Shown piece by piece: positions 34,880-47,900 of a DNA stretch of 64,000 nt. Source of the stretch: Acanthaster planci (Eukaryota > Echinodermata > Asteroidea > Valvatida > Acanthasteridae); the NCBI RefSeq assembly GCF_001949145.1, contig NW_019091494.1, positions 598,834-662,833 on the forward strand. The letters run 5' to 3'. Positions within the stretch are counted from its first letter, which is position 1; each line of letters opens with the position of its first letter. The notes under the pieces are model-generated. The model saw only the letters and a program-made list of their open reading frames with translations, was not told the origin of the DNA and ran no database searches. The translations under genes were made by a program, and so were the position numbers.

Positions 34880-35230
34880 TGACATTGAATAAACCAATCA
34901 TATAATTGCCTTAGAAATCACTGGTCACCGTGAGATTTAGTCAGTCCTGTATCACTTATATTGACATTAACTGTAATCTTTATTGATATTGGGATCAATT
35001 ACCTAATCACAGAGCGGTGGTAAACTTCCACCAAACGAACAGCCCCTAAGGCAAAGTCCACCGTTCCTTAACTGATATCCCCCCTTGCGTCAGGATAGCC
35101 GCTCATTCTTACGTAAGGTTAATAAATATATTTGTGGGGTAGGCCAGGTCAATTCTATCTCCGATCCGGCCAGTCTGCTGGTCCGCCACAAAAAGGTGTC
35201 AGTTGTCCCGCCACAGTATATACAGGGTTT
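34880..35230 (+). mobile_element. LTR-like fragment, member 2 (tentative)
   Basis: AATAAA at 34,888 followed by GCGGTGGTAAACTTCCACC at 35,014 parallels 23,601-23,704. The minisatellite just upstream may belong to the same element. No coding region or boundaries are recognisable. Confidence 0.3.
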
Positions 35231-36342
35231 CACAAATCATGACACCGCTTTGATAATGAATGTAATGTTACTCATGAAGGATTATAGTGTGCCTATTACC
35301 AAACTGTTAAGGTCTTCATGATTTCTTTCCGTGTCTCCTAGTTTAGCCACCGCAAGAAAGCCCGTGTGAACTTGTACGTCGCTGTATGATGCAATTGTGA
35401 CGAAAACGTTGCATAGGAATGTTCCCTCATCGTCGGTGTTAATAGGATTCGTACTATGTTAATTCGTTTCCAAAGAATACATAAATGGTTATTTACATCA
35501 TGAATATTAAAACACTTAATCATTCAAGTACATGACATGAATTGTAAACACTTTAATAAAGAATGTAACTTCTGTTAGCATAAAAACAAATTCCAATTTT
35601 TGACCAGGCATAATTACCTTGAGTAACGCTTCACACGAAATTGCCTGCACGTTTTGAGTTGAAAATAACACGAATACAGGACTGCAGAGGGGCATTCGTT
35701 TTTGACCAGTGCAGTATCGGAAATTGATACAGACTGAATGTACCCTCATTGAAATACAATTAATTTTGCATTTGTTAAAAAGGAAACAGAGAATTGAATG
35801 CTCGTTCTATTTCGCTCGAAAACGAACGCTGCATTTACTAATTCATTGCGCATTTTCTGGAATTTTTCTGTCAGAAAACCCCAACTGTAGCAGATAGGTG
35901 CAGTTTCTGAAAGGTTACATGTAAGGAATTCTCACGCAGCACAAGTAAAAAGATTCTGATTTGCACCCCATTCGTCAAAGGTCACTCCATTCGTCAAAGG
36001 TCAACGACAAAAGTATCAAGACAAAGAATGGTTTTGGAGTTTATCGATTGTTGTTGACTTTTTTGGTATTCTGGTTGAGTTTAATCTGAGTATACTCAGA
36101 AGTAGTATCAATTTTTTGTCAATTGTAGTTGGCATTATACAGGGTATTTCTGTACCTTTTTTCATTGCTAAAATTGTGTATGCCATTCTAAGCAGAAACC
36201 ATAATCTTTCATTAATTTCGTTCGTCAGTTGGAATATCTTGCTCTGTTGCTCTGCGACTTCGACAAACGCTTTATGAACATCTACAACATTTGAATCGAG
36301 TTATTTTGTACATTCCACTATTGGAGTATTTGTATACTGCTT

Positions 36343-36612
36343 TGGTTGCCTGGCATCAAACTTTGGGATTTGCACCAAACTTTAGGATTTTGAATCAAAC
36401 TTTGGGATTTGTATGTCTACTTTAGGATTTGCATCAAATTTTGGGATTTGCACGTCTACTTTGGTTGCCTGACATCAAACTTTGGGATTTGTATGTCTCC
36501 TTTAGAATTTGCATCAAGATTTGGGGTTTGCACGTTTAATTTGGTTGCCTGGCATCAAACTTTCGGATTTACATGTCTACTTTGGGGCTTGCACCAGACT
36601 TTGGTGATTTTG
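36343..36612. repeat. Minisatellite, TTTGGGATTTGCATCAAAC type
   Basis: Imperfect ~18-20-nt units (CTTTGGGATTTG plus CATCAAA or TATGTCTA) are arranged in a longer period marked by GGTTGCCTG(G/A)CATCAAAC, which appears at about 36,344, 36,465 and 36,543. Confidence 0.85.
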
Positions 36613-36939
36613 GTTGCCGTTCACTAAATCCATCTCTAAAATAAAAAAAGACCTCTTTCGCTGCAACAGCAAAAAGGGGTCTCGATTGGTTTTTGGTTTG
36701 GTCTCGCGCCTAGTACATTTGGTTTCTCAATCAACCAATCGTGGAATCTGTGGTGGTGTGGCTGTGGTGGTGTGGTAGACTTCTGACACTTGTTTTCTAA
36801 ATGGAATTGCATTTTGTTTTCTTTCATAGTATGTTTATTTGGTTGCAAAAGTAGAAACTATTTAGATTTTACTTGGTTAGATTGCTTTCCTACTGATGGT
36901 GAAACGTGTCTTTCTATCTATTTTACCAAAAATCAACCT

Positions 36940-37048
36940 TTTTGTCTGACTCGAGATATTTTGTCCGACTCCAGAGGTTTTGTTCGATTCTAGAAGTTTT
37001 TTCGGACTCGAGAGGTTTTGTCAAACTCTAGACTGAGGTTTTGTCCAA
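36940..37048. repeat. Minisatellite, TTTTGTCCGACTCGAGA type
   Basis: About five degenerate units of 20-24 nt built from TTTTGT(C/T)(C/A)(G/A)A plus CTC(G/C)AGAGG. Confidence 0.75.
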
Positions 37049-37049
37049 C

Positions 37050-38950
37050 AAATTGTCTGGGTTTTTGTCGCATTTTGGTTTGTCAATAAATTCAACCCCT
37101 ATTCCAAAACTGGAACAGGGGTTGTCGGTTTCTCCCAAACCGAGATGTCTGGCAAATAGATACTTTGGAACTTGGAGTGAGCTTTGGAGTTGATAGGAAC
37201 GAGGCAGCTTTTGGGGGTTGATAGTAACGAGGCAGAGAGCCTTGAAGAGGTCGAGCAACTGAGGAAATATGAAGCAACCGAAGGGAACCGATTGGAGGGG
37301 ATATGGGAGCGAGCTTTGATTGTTGATAGGAAAATAGAATACAAAAATGATCCAGTGGGGTCTTTTGGATTTTAAGGTTTTTTTTTTCTGACTCGAAATC
37401 TTGGTTTGGTGACTGTGATATAAATGTGTGATGATATTTTTCAATTTTGTCAACGAGAGCTAGAGTTTAAACTACCCTGCACGCCCGCGAGACCTTGATC
37501 TCTGGTTGTTCCCCGCGCGCCCAGATAACCTTTGTCTCCCGCGTCACCCTTTGGTCCTTGCGCGGTTCTCATAGGGTTTGTGTGAGATTTTTTTCAATTT
37601 TTAGGGTTGGGTGGGTACCTGAGGGAAAAAGTGGTCCAGAACTCTCCATTTCCCACTACTTGTGTTCTGTATTTAGAATTCAAATTGTTATTTTCACGTG
37701 AATTTAAAGAACTAAGTGTACCAGATTTTATTCAAATTTAAATCGCAAAGGGCTTTTGGGATTTGTGAATCAAAAAGATTTGTAGACATTTTGAAATGCA
37801 AATATTGTTTTAAATACTTTGATCACATTTTGTCAGTTTATTAAATCCAGAAGAAATCTGATGCTAATGTATCAATCCAATGTAGTAAAAATACTTAGGT
37901 TAAATTGGTAAAAATATCCACAATAAAGTCATGCTTACATTTTACGCAATTCAGATGGTAGTGTCCACCCATTTGCTTTCCAAAAAATATCCTCAAGACA
38001 GATTTCCTATACATGAAAATAACTTGCAATTTGAAACTCTGTAAGCGTACAGCCAATAGGTCTACTGGCGGTACTGAGGGTTTGCATGGCTGCCATCTTG
38101 CAGGTCAGTGTGTCTGTTCCAGAGGTTATGTATAAAAAGGTGGTCTTCCTTGTGGAACAAAAGAACTGCCCGGCAAAATGGTTTCAACGCAAAGCCTCTT
38201 TATCAATTATCATATGTGACTTGCTGTGGCTAAATGAGGGGTGTCCCTAAGGAAATTGAAATCTTGCCATCACCTACTGAAGTGAAACACACAGAAATAT
38301 TTCATTCGTGATGATCGATTGTGGTATTTCAATCATTCGGAGAGCTAAGTACAAAAGATCCCACTGATTTGTTTTATTTTTAACAGAATGGTGAATAAAG
38401 ATGGTAGCGTTTGGGCATGAGGGACATTTGTCTTTTCATTTTCCTCAAGTTAAAAGTGTTAACTTTTTCAAGAATGAAATTTGTCCATATTCCGAGCACG
38501 TTATCAAGCTGTTTGGTTTTTGTTGTTGCCTGAAGTCTAATACCGCTGGAATGGGTTTTCCTGTAGTGCCTATTTATGGCAGTGACATGATTGAGTGAAG
38601 GACCACTAATTTTCCCAAAGCCTCAAAAAGGAGATCAGTAAATAGCCTGTGCTACCATTAACAAACTGCTGATTCCACAAAGTGGAATGTATCAATGGCA
38701 TAGCTGTAAGCTCACTGCCTTCTGTCTTGTAGTTCATAAAAACAGACACTAGTCCAGGTCAGTTCGAAACCTTGACTTATTTTTGGATAATGCCAACGTA
38801 CGTCTAGTCCGCCGCAAGCACCACTATAGTACTGAAGAACCTCAAGTTTTGCCTTAATTTTGAGAATGACGCACCTAATATCGCCCGTTATTTGCATTAA
38901 ATCGTTTTTGCTATTATTTTCTTATCTAAGCGGGATTTTTGATGCTCTGT
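37050..38950. other. No recognisable gene
   Basis: Several frames of 60-140 codons overlap on both strands around 37.0-37.5 kb without splice or family support; they are treated as chance. Confidence 0.45.
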
Positions 38951-38959
38951 ACACAGACT

Positions 38960-40430
38960 TCACAATCGTGATTTTCCCTGTGCATGCGAGACTGCTGTAT
39001 CTAAGCCGCTCTCCTTTCGTGCTGTTTTATACCAAAAAGGATTTGATGGGACTTTCTGAAGAAAAAAAATGAACAAAGCCAGAAAACCTGAGAGAAAATG
39101 ATCAAAATCGTTGGAGGAAGTGAATGTGGAAAGCTTTGAGCTGTTTAATGTGAACCCTGTACAAAGTCCAAGTCTCGATGCCAGATAAAAGGATTGAGAG
39201 GCAGATAGATGTATAAACTGAGACTGATCAGGCCCCTTTTCAGGAAAACATGATCCCGTAGACCACCAATTGAATTTCTTCATCAATCGAGCCCAAGGAA
39301 TAGAAAATAAAGCTGAGGTAGTGACACAATCCTCGGATCTCGGGGGCTGGCAGAGGACTTCAGCGTTACGAATGTTGGTGAATAGGCCGCGGGCGTGAGA
39401 GGCATGCATAGTATGAAGGTTGTGTTGCAGGGATTCCTTAACGAGAGTTAGGAAAGATGAATCGTCAGTATATTGACGGTCAAAGCTTGTTCCAGAGCAG
39501 ATTTTATAGTGGCCTCCAGTCGTCGCAAGTTGAATATGCTGCCGTCCAGCCGGTTGCAAAACCTGACAACATCGCTGATCTGGAGGTCTTGCCAGGAGAA
39601 GGGGGTTACTCCAGCGAACTACAGGTTAAAATAACAAAGACGCCACCAGCTGACACACATGTATTGTTGTAGATATATTTCAGCACAGCGAACTTTGGTG
39701 GGCATACACAGCAAGAATCCTCCATAGAATCTCCCTATTCACTGTGCCGAATGCTTTTATACTAAACCCCGATGCTGCTTCCGGCACTTCTCTTGCAGCC
39801 GCGGTCGCGTCAAAGAAATCATATTGGTGGTACCGCGACCCTTGAACATACCACACTAGCACTTACGAAGAACAACATCGACAACGGTATGGACAACGCG
39901 GTACAGAGAAGAAATAAGGCAAGAATCAGCGATAGATTCCGCAGTCTACCTAGAAAAGAATAAAAATGCTGGCATCTTTCAAATGCCAGAGTACAATACC
40001 CGACGCCCAAGTGAACTGTCTGGGCCAGCAACCTTGTTTCTCTTGAGGATCTTTGAGGAAGGAAACATTTCAAGCTCAAATATGGGTTGCAAAGTCGGGA
40101 GATCTGTAAAAGCAGCGACACATGGGTTGACGCGGTTCGGAGTTCGCTGAGGTGTTCTACCCAGCGGGAAACAACACCAAGGTGGTCCTTAATGAGGGTT
40201 GTACCATCCGCAGTTTTGACAGGATAGGACATGAACAATGGCTCTGCCGCACTTATAAAAATGTTCCAAGTCGTTGATATCGTTGATTGGATTTCTGCAG
40301 CTTTGCAAGGCAACCAGTTGCGAAGGTTGCTGGCTTGGCTGAGGTACCGTTTCTCCTGGTCGTCTATGACCATCTGATCTGCACCACCATACGTGCAAAA
40401 CTGAATAGATGCTTCAGGCTCCACTAAAAG
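38960..40430 (-). mobile_element. Decayed LINE reverse-transcriptase fragment
   Basis: Minus-strand reading pieces in order resemble a CR1/Jockey-type non-LTR polymerase: a stretch with CKAAEIQ, KTADGTTLIKD and RWVEHLSEL (about 40,320-40,150); KAFGTVNREILWRIL (about 39,760-39,715), the KAFDTVNREGLW-type block of the fingers-palm; and QYTDDSSFL with AEVLCQPP (about 39,480-39,350), the YxDD box as YTDD. Frameshifts separate these parts and the block after the YxDD box is garbled, so the element is dead. 5' and 3' ends were not found. Confidence 0.78.
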
Positions 40431-41927
40431 CCTGCTACCGTGACCAGTTCACCCGTCGCCGCGGATCCAAGAGACGCAGAAGGCCACTGCCAATGGACTA
40501 GTAACCGGCGGAAGAGATTTGAGAGATGAAGTGCCAACGCATTCCGGAAGCCTCACTGTCTTCGCAGGCTTTGAACATACAGCCAGTCTCTTTTAAACAG
40601 ATTTTAAGTTGCTGGCGTTTTTTCCCACCGTCCTATATGCACATATCAAGCCTCAAAATAGCAAACCCATTACTTTTGACCTCGTATAGGCTACGTCTGC
40701 TACAGCGTTCTACACTTAGTATGTAAGATCGGCCTGCCCGATCGCGCTTGCTATTACTTTCTCAACAGAAAATAAATATTCATAACACAGCGGTTTTTTT
40801 TCATTTTAAGTTATGGTGTTTAATTGCAAAATATCTTCCCATGCCGTTCATTTGTCCTGTTGTTCATATGCTCTTGTCTCAAATATCCAGTTTGTTAATG
40901 TCTACATGTAGGGTTTTGTTTTACTTTGCCCAACGGTAATATCTAATGGTGAAAGTCTCATTGTTGTACTGGGGTCCATTACTCGACCAGTTCTGCTTCT
41001 TGCAAAAACATTAGTATGCATGAATGTACAGTCCCATGTGAATGAGCGGAAGTATAGTAAATTTTGAATTGAAGAATAGCAAACAGCTTACGCCTTTTAA
41101 AAATCGTTTTAAACATGTGCTGCAGTATAAACTTGTACGTGTGTAATACTGAATTGTGTACAAAGAAGGGACTCGCGCGTGCAGAAGTGAAGGAGGTACC
41201 CGTACTTTCTTTCAAACTTACTTTAATATATTCTTATATTTACATACAATGACTGAGGTATTGCTATAGGAGCCACCAGTGCCTTGGGTTTGCAACCTTA
41301 CAGTTAAAATGCAGCATGTCTACATGTAGTCAAATTACATGTATTATGCTGGATGCCACGTGCACTCTCCTGGTCCTGGAACCAATGAATGTACATGCTA
41401 TAACTAACTTCTGACAGTCGTTCATCAGTAATCAACTCATGCTGGTCTGAGTTGCCAGTTATCAACAAGACCAGTCCAAAAATCATTGATTAACCGTGCT
41501 TTGGTTTTACAGCACAAATGTGCACAAGTGCCCACAGTCACTGGTGAGCATGTAGTTTCTATATGGAACTAAAACATGCACAGGTTCAGTGGGTACACAG
41601 TAGATTGCCAGCACAAAATGACCCAGGGTCTTTTGTGCAGTCCTCTTCACTGCATTTGGTTTACTGCACAATTATGCACATGAAATAGTGAAGCACAGTT
41701 GTTGGGTAGCACAAAAGTGCAATCTGATATTCCTGTGAGGGACCGTTGGTGCAGTGCACAACACAACACAGCTGTGCTTCTTTGAGGTGTTTACCAACTG
41801 ACCCAAAGAGTGACTACAACATAGGAGGGTTAATCTTGATTTACTTGCTCCAAGGTAATGAGACCGTCACCACTCTTCCACCAGCAGGTTGTGGCACCAT
41901 AGGATTGGAGCCACCTTAACAGGGACA
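40431..41927. other. Spacer; 3' flank of acetyltransferase A
   Basis: No exon or repeat was recognised. No clear AATAAA could be assigned downstream of the gene A stop codon on the minus strand. Confidence 0.4.
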
Positions 41928-44900
41928 TCAACAAAGCCACTGGATGTTGTTGGTTTCCAGATTTGTCAACGAGTTGGCGACGTGTGAAAAGTTCTCCCCT
42001 CGTAACCCCATGACTCGCCAGCCATCCGTCGCAGTCATGTCAACAGCATCGAGCCGGTTGTAGAACTGCCGGGCACTGTTGTTGGAGTCTTGAACAACCC
42101 ACTGCATGCCCTTGCAGCCCTTTTCTGACCCAATCTGCAGAAAATTAACCAAACGGGTTCAGATATGACTCTAAAATTTAAGAAATCATGCAGCAAAGAA
42201 CATCTCAAGAATTCTCAGGCAAACACAGAAACACATCAAGAAGTGTCTCAAATCACAAAAGGCTGTTTTGTATTTGGAATGTAAGGTGTTTTGAGCTACA
42301 CTGTATTGCTGTATTTCCTGGAACTTATAAGAGGGGCTGGTACATAATCACATCCACGTATATGCGGTATATATGCAACTCGTGCAGTGTACCAAGGAAG
42401 GGAACACATAGGTTTCAGTTGTAGAACATGCAGTAAAAGTTCCTGACAAAGTTCATACTTCGCTTTCTAGATAATTTGATTGCAATTATCACATCCAATG
42501 TACTGTACATGTATGACTATAGGCTAGCATTAGGCACTGATGGCAGAACACTCTGTACAGAATAATCAGTCACAAACACTGCATGTACAAGTAAAGTTTC
42601 CATGGCACATACCTGTGCAACCTTGCAGACCAATGCTTTTCCTAAACCTTGTCCTGTGTGGCAAACGTAAAATTTGTAGGAATAGCAGTTAAACTTGACA
42701 TATACGTGTATATGCTTAGTTTGGTAAAGAGAATGTGGTGAGCAGATCCACCTTTAATAGACACATAAAACGAGTATTTGACCAATATGCACAAGTATGA
42801 GATGTGAAAAAACCTCAATGATACATGTAAGAGAGAACTTTGTGATTTCCATTATCTGCGTTTAAGTGTGTGTGCCTCTGTTAAAGCAATATGGGTTTGT
42901 GCACATTCAAATGAAAACTAAGTGTACATGTACATGCTCTCAAACCATTGCATGAATGTTATATGTCTGGTACACGTGTTGTGGTTTTACTTGCAACTGG
43001 AAAAACTAATTCCGATGGCCAGAATGGTCACAGGCAACAAAGCACAAAAGGGTGCACACGGGTGTCAATCTGGCGAGTGCGCGAGTGTGGACCAAAACCC
43101 TAAACTGCCTATTCAACTGGGCAACACGTAAAAAAAAAGTTTGCTCATTTGGGAGCTTGTGTGTTAACCCCAAATACACATTAAAAAGGTGCATTCAAAT
43201 GTTTCGACAACCTGGTACCCATTTAGGTTATTAGCTCAAAATAATCATTTTCGGTTTCTCATCACAAAAAAAGAAAGCTTAAAGGTTGGAATCCCAGTCA
43301 AAGGTGGGAGATATCCACATCACATATTACAATCCAAATAAATATTTTACATATTTTTATCTTATAACAGTGTAAAGGTTCGTATTACTTCTCTCCATTT
43401 TTGCTAATATTACAAATTTTGAACTCACCTCGAAGTGTGCATGTTCTCCCTCCCAAGGGAGAAAGGAGGTGATCAAATGGCTCTTCACCCCAAATCAGAA
43501 AGTCTTGATGTTGCTATACATGTACATGTAGATACGTGTATATAGCCCTTTCATTGGTACCCTTATTGGTACCCTTCCTAAGATGTTTGACGAGGGCAAC
43601 ATGCCCCCTATCTGATCAGTACCCATCCAAAATTTTTTGGCCTTCCTTGCACCAACACATGTTTTATTACCTTGGTGTGCTGGCTGAATAAATAGATCTT
43701 CCAGGTACATCAACCTCCCAATCCAACTGCTGTACGCACAGAAGTACATGGCATATCCCACTACTGTCCCCCTTTGCGCTTTGTCGGTGGGATCTCCATC
43801 ATCGATTGCCTCGGCTACAAGACACTGAAAGAAGGCATGGTCTCCAAAGTTGTCTACCCGCAAGTCTACTGGTGGATGAGTAAAATACATGAATGCTCTA
43901 GGCTTCATGATTCACAGGCAAAGGATTGACAGGTCTTTGATTACTTGTGCTTTTATGATTTGCAATGCTCCGAAAACCTGTACCGTAGGTGAAATTGTTT
44001 AATACATGATGCTACAAACATTTGCCTCAAATTGGTCACTTTTCCACTTCATGGTCAATGCATGCTTTTAACCAGGGCAAAAAATGGCATCCGAACTTGA
44101 TAACACTGCACAACACTAACTGTGCATAGATGTAAATGTCATTTTGCCAAAACAAAAAACTTCACAGTTCCACGTTTTCAAGACCATCATTATCCATGCG
44201 CTTTATTGGGATTGTTTCTGTAAAGAACAGTTTATGTACATGTAAGGCTTCCAAATGTCTGTGTGATACCATACACTTACAGGTATCTAATGAAGCACCT
44301 AAAAAGTTGCACCAAATGAGGAACTGTAGAACACACCGGTACAAGTATCCAAGTACATTATCACACATGTACATGAGAACATGTACAAGTACAAACTTGA
44401 CCGTTAAGTTGAAAAGTGGCTTCTTGAGGACATTTGGACAAGCATTATACTTTATACTCAAGATGAAACCATTTTTCTTGTTAAAAATAAAAGTACAATG
44501 TAAAACAAATGGATCTTACTAAAAATGTAATCTAATTTCTTGGTAATAATTGGTGATGGCTTGTTTAATTGGGTCAAAACAATCATTATGGTCAGGGCTT
44601 ACAAAAAATTGAGATACCAGAGACACATCATGCTTCTCTCTAGCCACATGTTGTGCATGTACAACATGTATGCATGTACATGTACATGTAGTTTATGATA
44701 CATGTTCATCATTGCATCAATGCGTAATATTGACATGTAAGTACAACGTATAACTTTATACCAGACAGCTTGAGACCTCAATGTGAGGTGCACATCTAAG
44801 TACAGTTTATGACTGATGAAAAGCTAAACTTTTATTTTGAGGAGCGGGGTGATCAGTCAGCCCATAAATAATAAAATCAAGTATTTACCAGCAGCGAGAA

Positions 44901-47900
44901 AGCATTGGAAAACATGGGCATGTACATGTATGTATGTAAGGTACAGTAGCTTCCTTCTTCCATTCAAGCCGAGGCAATCAATGACGCATAACCAACGGAC
45001 CATGTAGACATGACAAGTGCTGGAATGACAGATGGTGGTGGTGGAGTATGCCATGCACTTCCATCATACATTTCACATTAATAAGCTTTTTTTTCTTCCA
45101 AGGGAGAAGAGGACCTGGCAAAGTACCTACATCTACCGGACATCAATAATGGTCTTGTATGAGTTTACAGTTCCCCCAAAAGAAACAAAATGTTTTCCTG
45201 GTATGTGTGCCCTTTGCACTGTCCTTGTTGAGATTTGATACATGCACTGGTAATTTGTATTTTGTGCATTTCAATTCCTATACAAAGCCTGGGAGCAGCT
45301 TAATGGATTGGGCGCTTTATAAAACTCAATTTTTATTATTATTATTATATAAATACCATACCTAAGTAATCAGAAATACAGGAGGCCACACTAAATACTT
45401 GAATATACTGTAGTCTCCAATATTTTGTAACATAATGGGGAGCACTGTATCAAAACTTGTGCCCTTTTCATGAGTGTACCTTTGTAATTAATACATCTAT
45501 TGTACGTCCTTTAGTTTACTATGTAGTTACTGAACATCACAAATTGCATTCATAACTGAAAAGTGCCCCCTAATTGTCTGACACACACTGCTTGAAAAAG
45601 GTTGTCGGGCTTCCCCTACCCCTGCCCCATTCAATATTATGGAGGTCAGCATGGATGCCGAGTACCCATGCATTTTTTTTACATCGCCTGCCCCCCCCAT
45701 AATCTTTATGTGCCAGCACAGATACATGTGCGCTTGTACATGATGCCTTGTGGGGTACTGGAACAATGAAAGGTACCCCACAAGGCCAATTTTGATCCTT
45801 GTGGTACCCCACAAGAATTTCACGAAATAGATATGTCAAATTTACTCAAAAAGGAGGAATTTTTAAGTGCCATTCATCCGTCGCAAATTGAAGTGTTTTA
45901 TAAGGGACATACATGTATGGTCGAAATTTCAACCCAGAAAACTGCATTTGGTTGAAATGGCAGTGATTTGAAATTTTTTCTGTGTTGTGTGGGAGTTTTG
46001 TACACGAGAACAAAGGAAATACCCCACAGGTATACGTATGTAAGGGAATTTGTATACGTGTATGGGTGTACGTGTGCGCGTATACCCATATTTATGGACA
46101 TACGTGTACATATACCACTCTAAACAACGACTGGTTTCAACTTAAGCATGAAGCTACATGTATATACATGTATACCAATGCACTTGTACCTCTGTGTGCA
46201 GGTTGAACGAAGAGATCTTCTAGGTACATCAGCTTGCCAATCCAGGCACTGTATGCACAGAAGTACATGGCATAACCCACCACTGTTCCCCTCTCCGCCT
46301 TGTCCGCATGATCTGCATCACTGATTGCCTCGGTGACAAGACAGCGAAAGTAAGCATGGTCTCCAAAGCAGTCATCCTGTAAATCTGAACAGGAGTGAGG
46401 AGGGTGAGTGTTGCTCATCATCAGCTAGGACTTTGAGCACTCTTGCCTAATGTCATTGTGACCAAGCCCAAAACTGTCTCTCCAGTCAATCCAGTGAAAT
46501 ACTCAACATGAGCTACCACAGAAAAGTCATGCAAGACAAATCTTTAGAAAGGGAAAGAATGGACAGAACAAAACAACTTACATATGGTGCCAACCTCTGC
46601 GCCTAATTTTGGAGTAGATGCACATGTAGTCTTTCCGAGTTTTTTAAAGCTGATTTGCATTGAACAAGTGGATCGGTTTATTGTTTGTTTGAACTCGCAA
46701 TCATTTGCCATCTACATTGTAAATTAAGACATTATCCATTCAATATACATGCATTTGTACAGTGATGATATCGGTATTAACGTCACTGGTTATATACAGA
46801 CACACACAATTCACTGACCATGTATACGCATTTACCATGGTATGTATTTGGGCTTTTGAAAAATAAGCCCCCCCCCGGCCCCTCCCAAAAAAGAATTCAG
46901 CCAGACTTGAAAAGCCTTAATTTGTTTTCAGAAACACAACTATTTATGGTGGATTCATTTATTTCCACACAGTGCACTAAGTCAAAGAAATCATGACAGC
47001 AGCATTTCTCTTTGATAACATAACTGTAAGCATCCTTTCATCAGTTATGTCAGTCAGGGATGCAATACATGTATGTGCATACATGTACATGTACAGTACA
47101 TACACGCACGTAGGCACTGACACACTTTAGACATCATGACAGCTAAGGATTTCCTGACAGTAACGATTATTTTCAGCTCATAATACTGACTTTTTAAAGG
47201 GAGATACAGTACACCTACCCATTACAAATTTGGATTTACAAACACTGACCCCTTGTGGTCATTTCCCCATGAAATACCGCAATGTCTCAGGAGTTTAAGA
47301 CTGGATTGAGCAAAGACACTAAGTACATGTATCTTTTCCTCTGTCGGTAGAAACTCATTTTTTTTGCAGGGGTAGGGAGGGGGTTCAGTTTCATAGGCAA
47401 AACCAGATGGTATGGTACATGTACATGTACCGGGTGCAGTCAAAATAGTGAAATACATGTACAAGAACGTCACTGCCATCTGACCACAATGCCCCATAAG
47501 TCGTGTAATTAACTATGGATTATTCCCATATTGTAAACATGATAAGTTCATTGAAGCAGGGAGGAGTGTTTTCTCCCCTTATCAGTGACATTATCTTTTA
47601 TTTTCAGGCAATGTAAAGTGCTGGTGGTCCAACCTCTGTGGTCAGGCCATGAACAAGGGTCTTTCTACAGTTTGTACGTGTACCCTGTAGTAGTTAAGAA
47701 TGTGACATTAACCTAAAAATTAAAAAATGCTTGGAGAAGATTAAATGCTCAAGCAAGAAAGGACAGTACAATAACCTTTTCACAAAATAGCTAAAAAGAG
47801 AACTCTCTATTCTAGCATAACAATTAAGGGTTATGCCTACTGCCTTTAAGGGATATTACTTACGTAACAGGGACAGACTCCTTGGTACATGTACATGTAG

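Noticed and set aside
36343-36612. Regular repeats that could suggest a CRISPR array
   Set aside because: Units are contiguous and degenerate without unique spacers, and the genome is eukaryotic; it is a minisatellite.
37028-37453. Longest unassigned frame, 141 codons on the minus strand
   Set aside because: Low-complexity neighbourhood, overlaps other frames of the same strand, no family resemblance and no splice context.
43495-43670. Continuation of the alternative exon 2 frame past its donor site
   Set aside because: Similarity to the other exon 2 copies ends exactly at the gtaata donor; the rest is intron.
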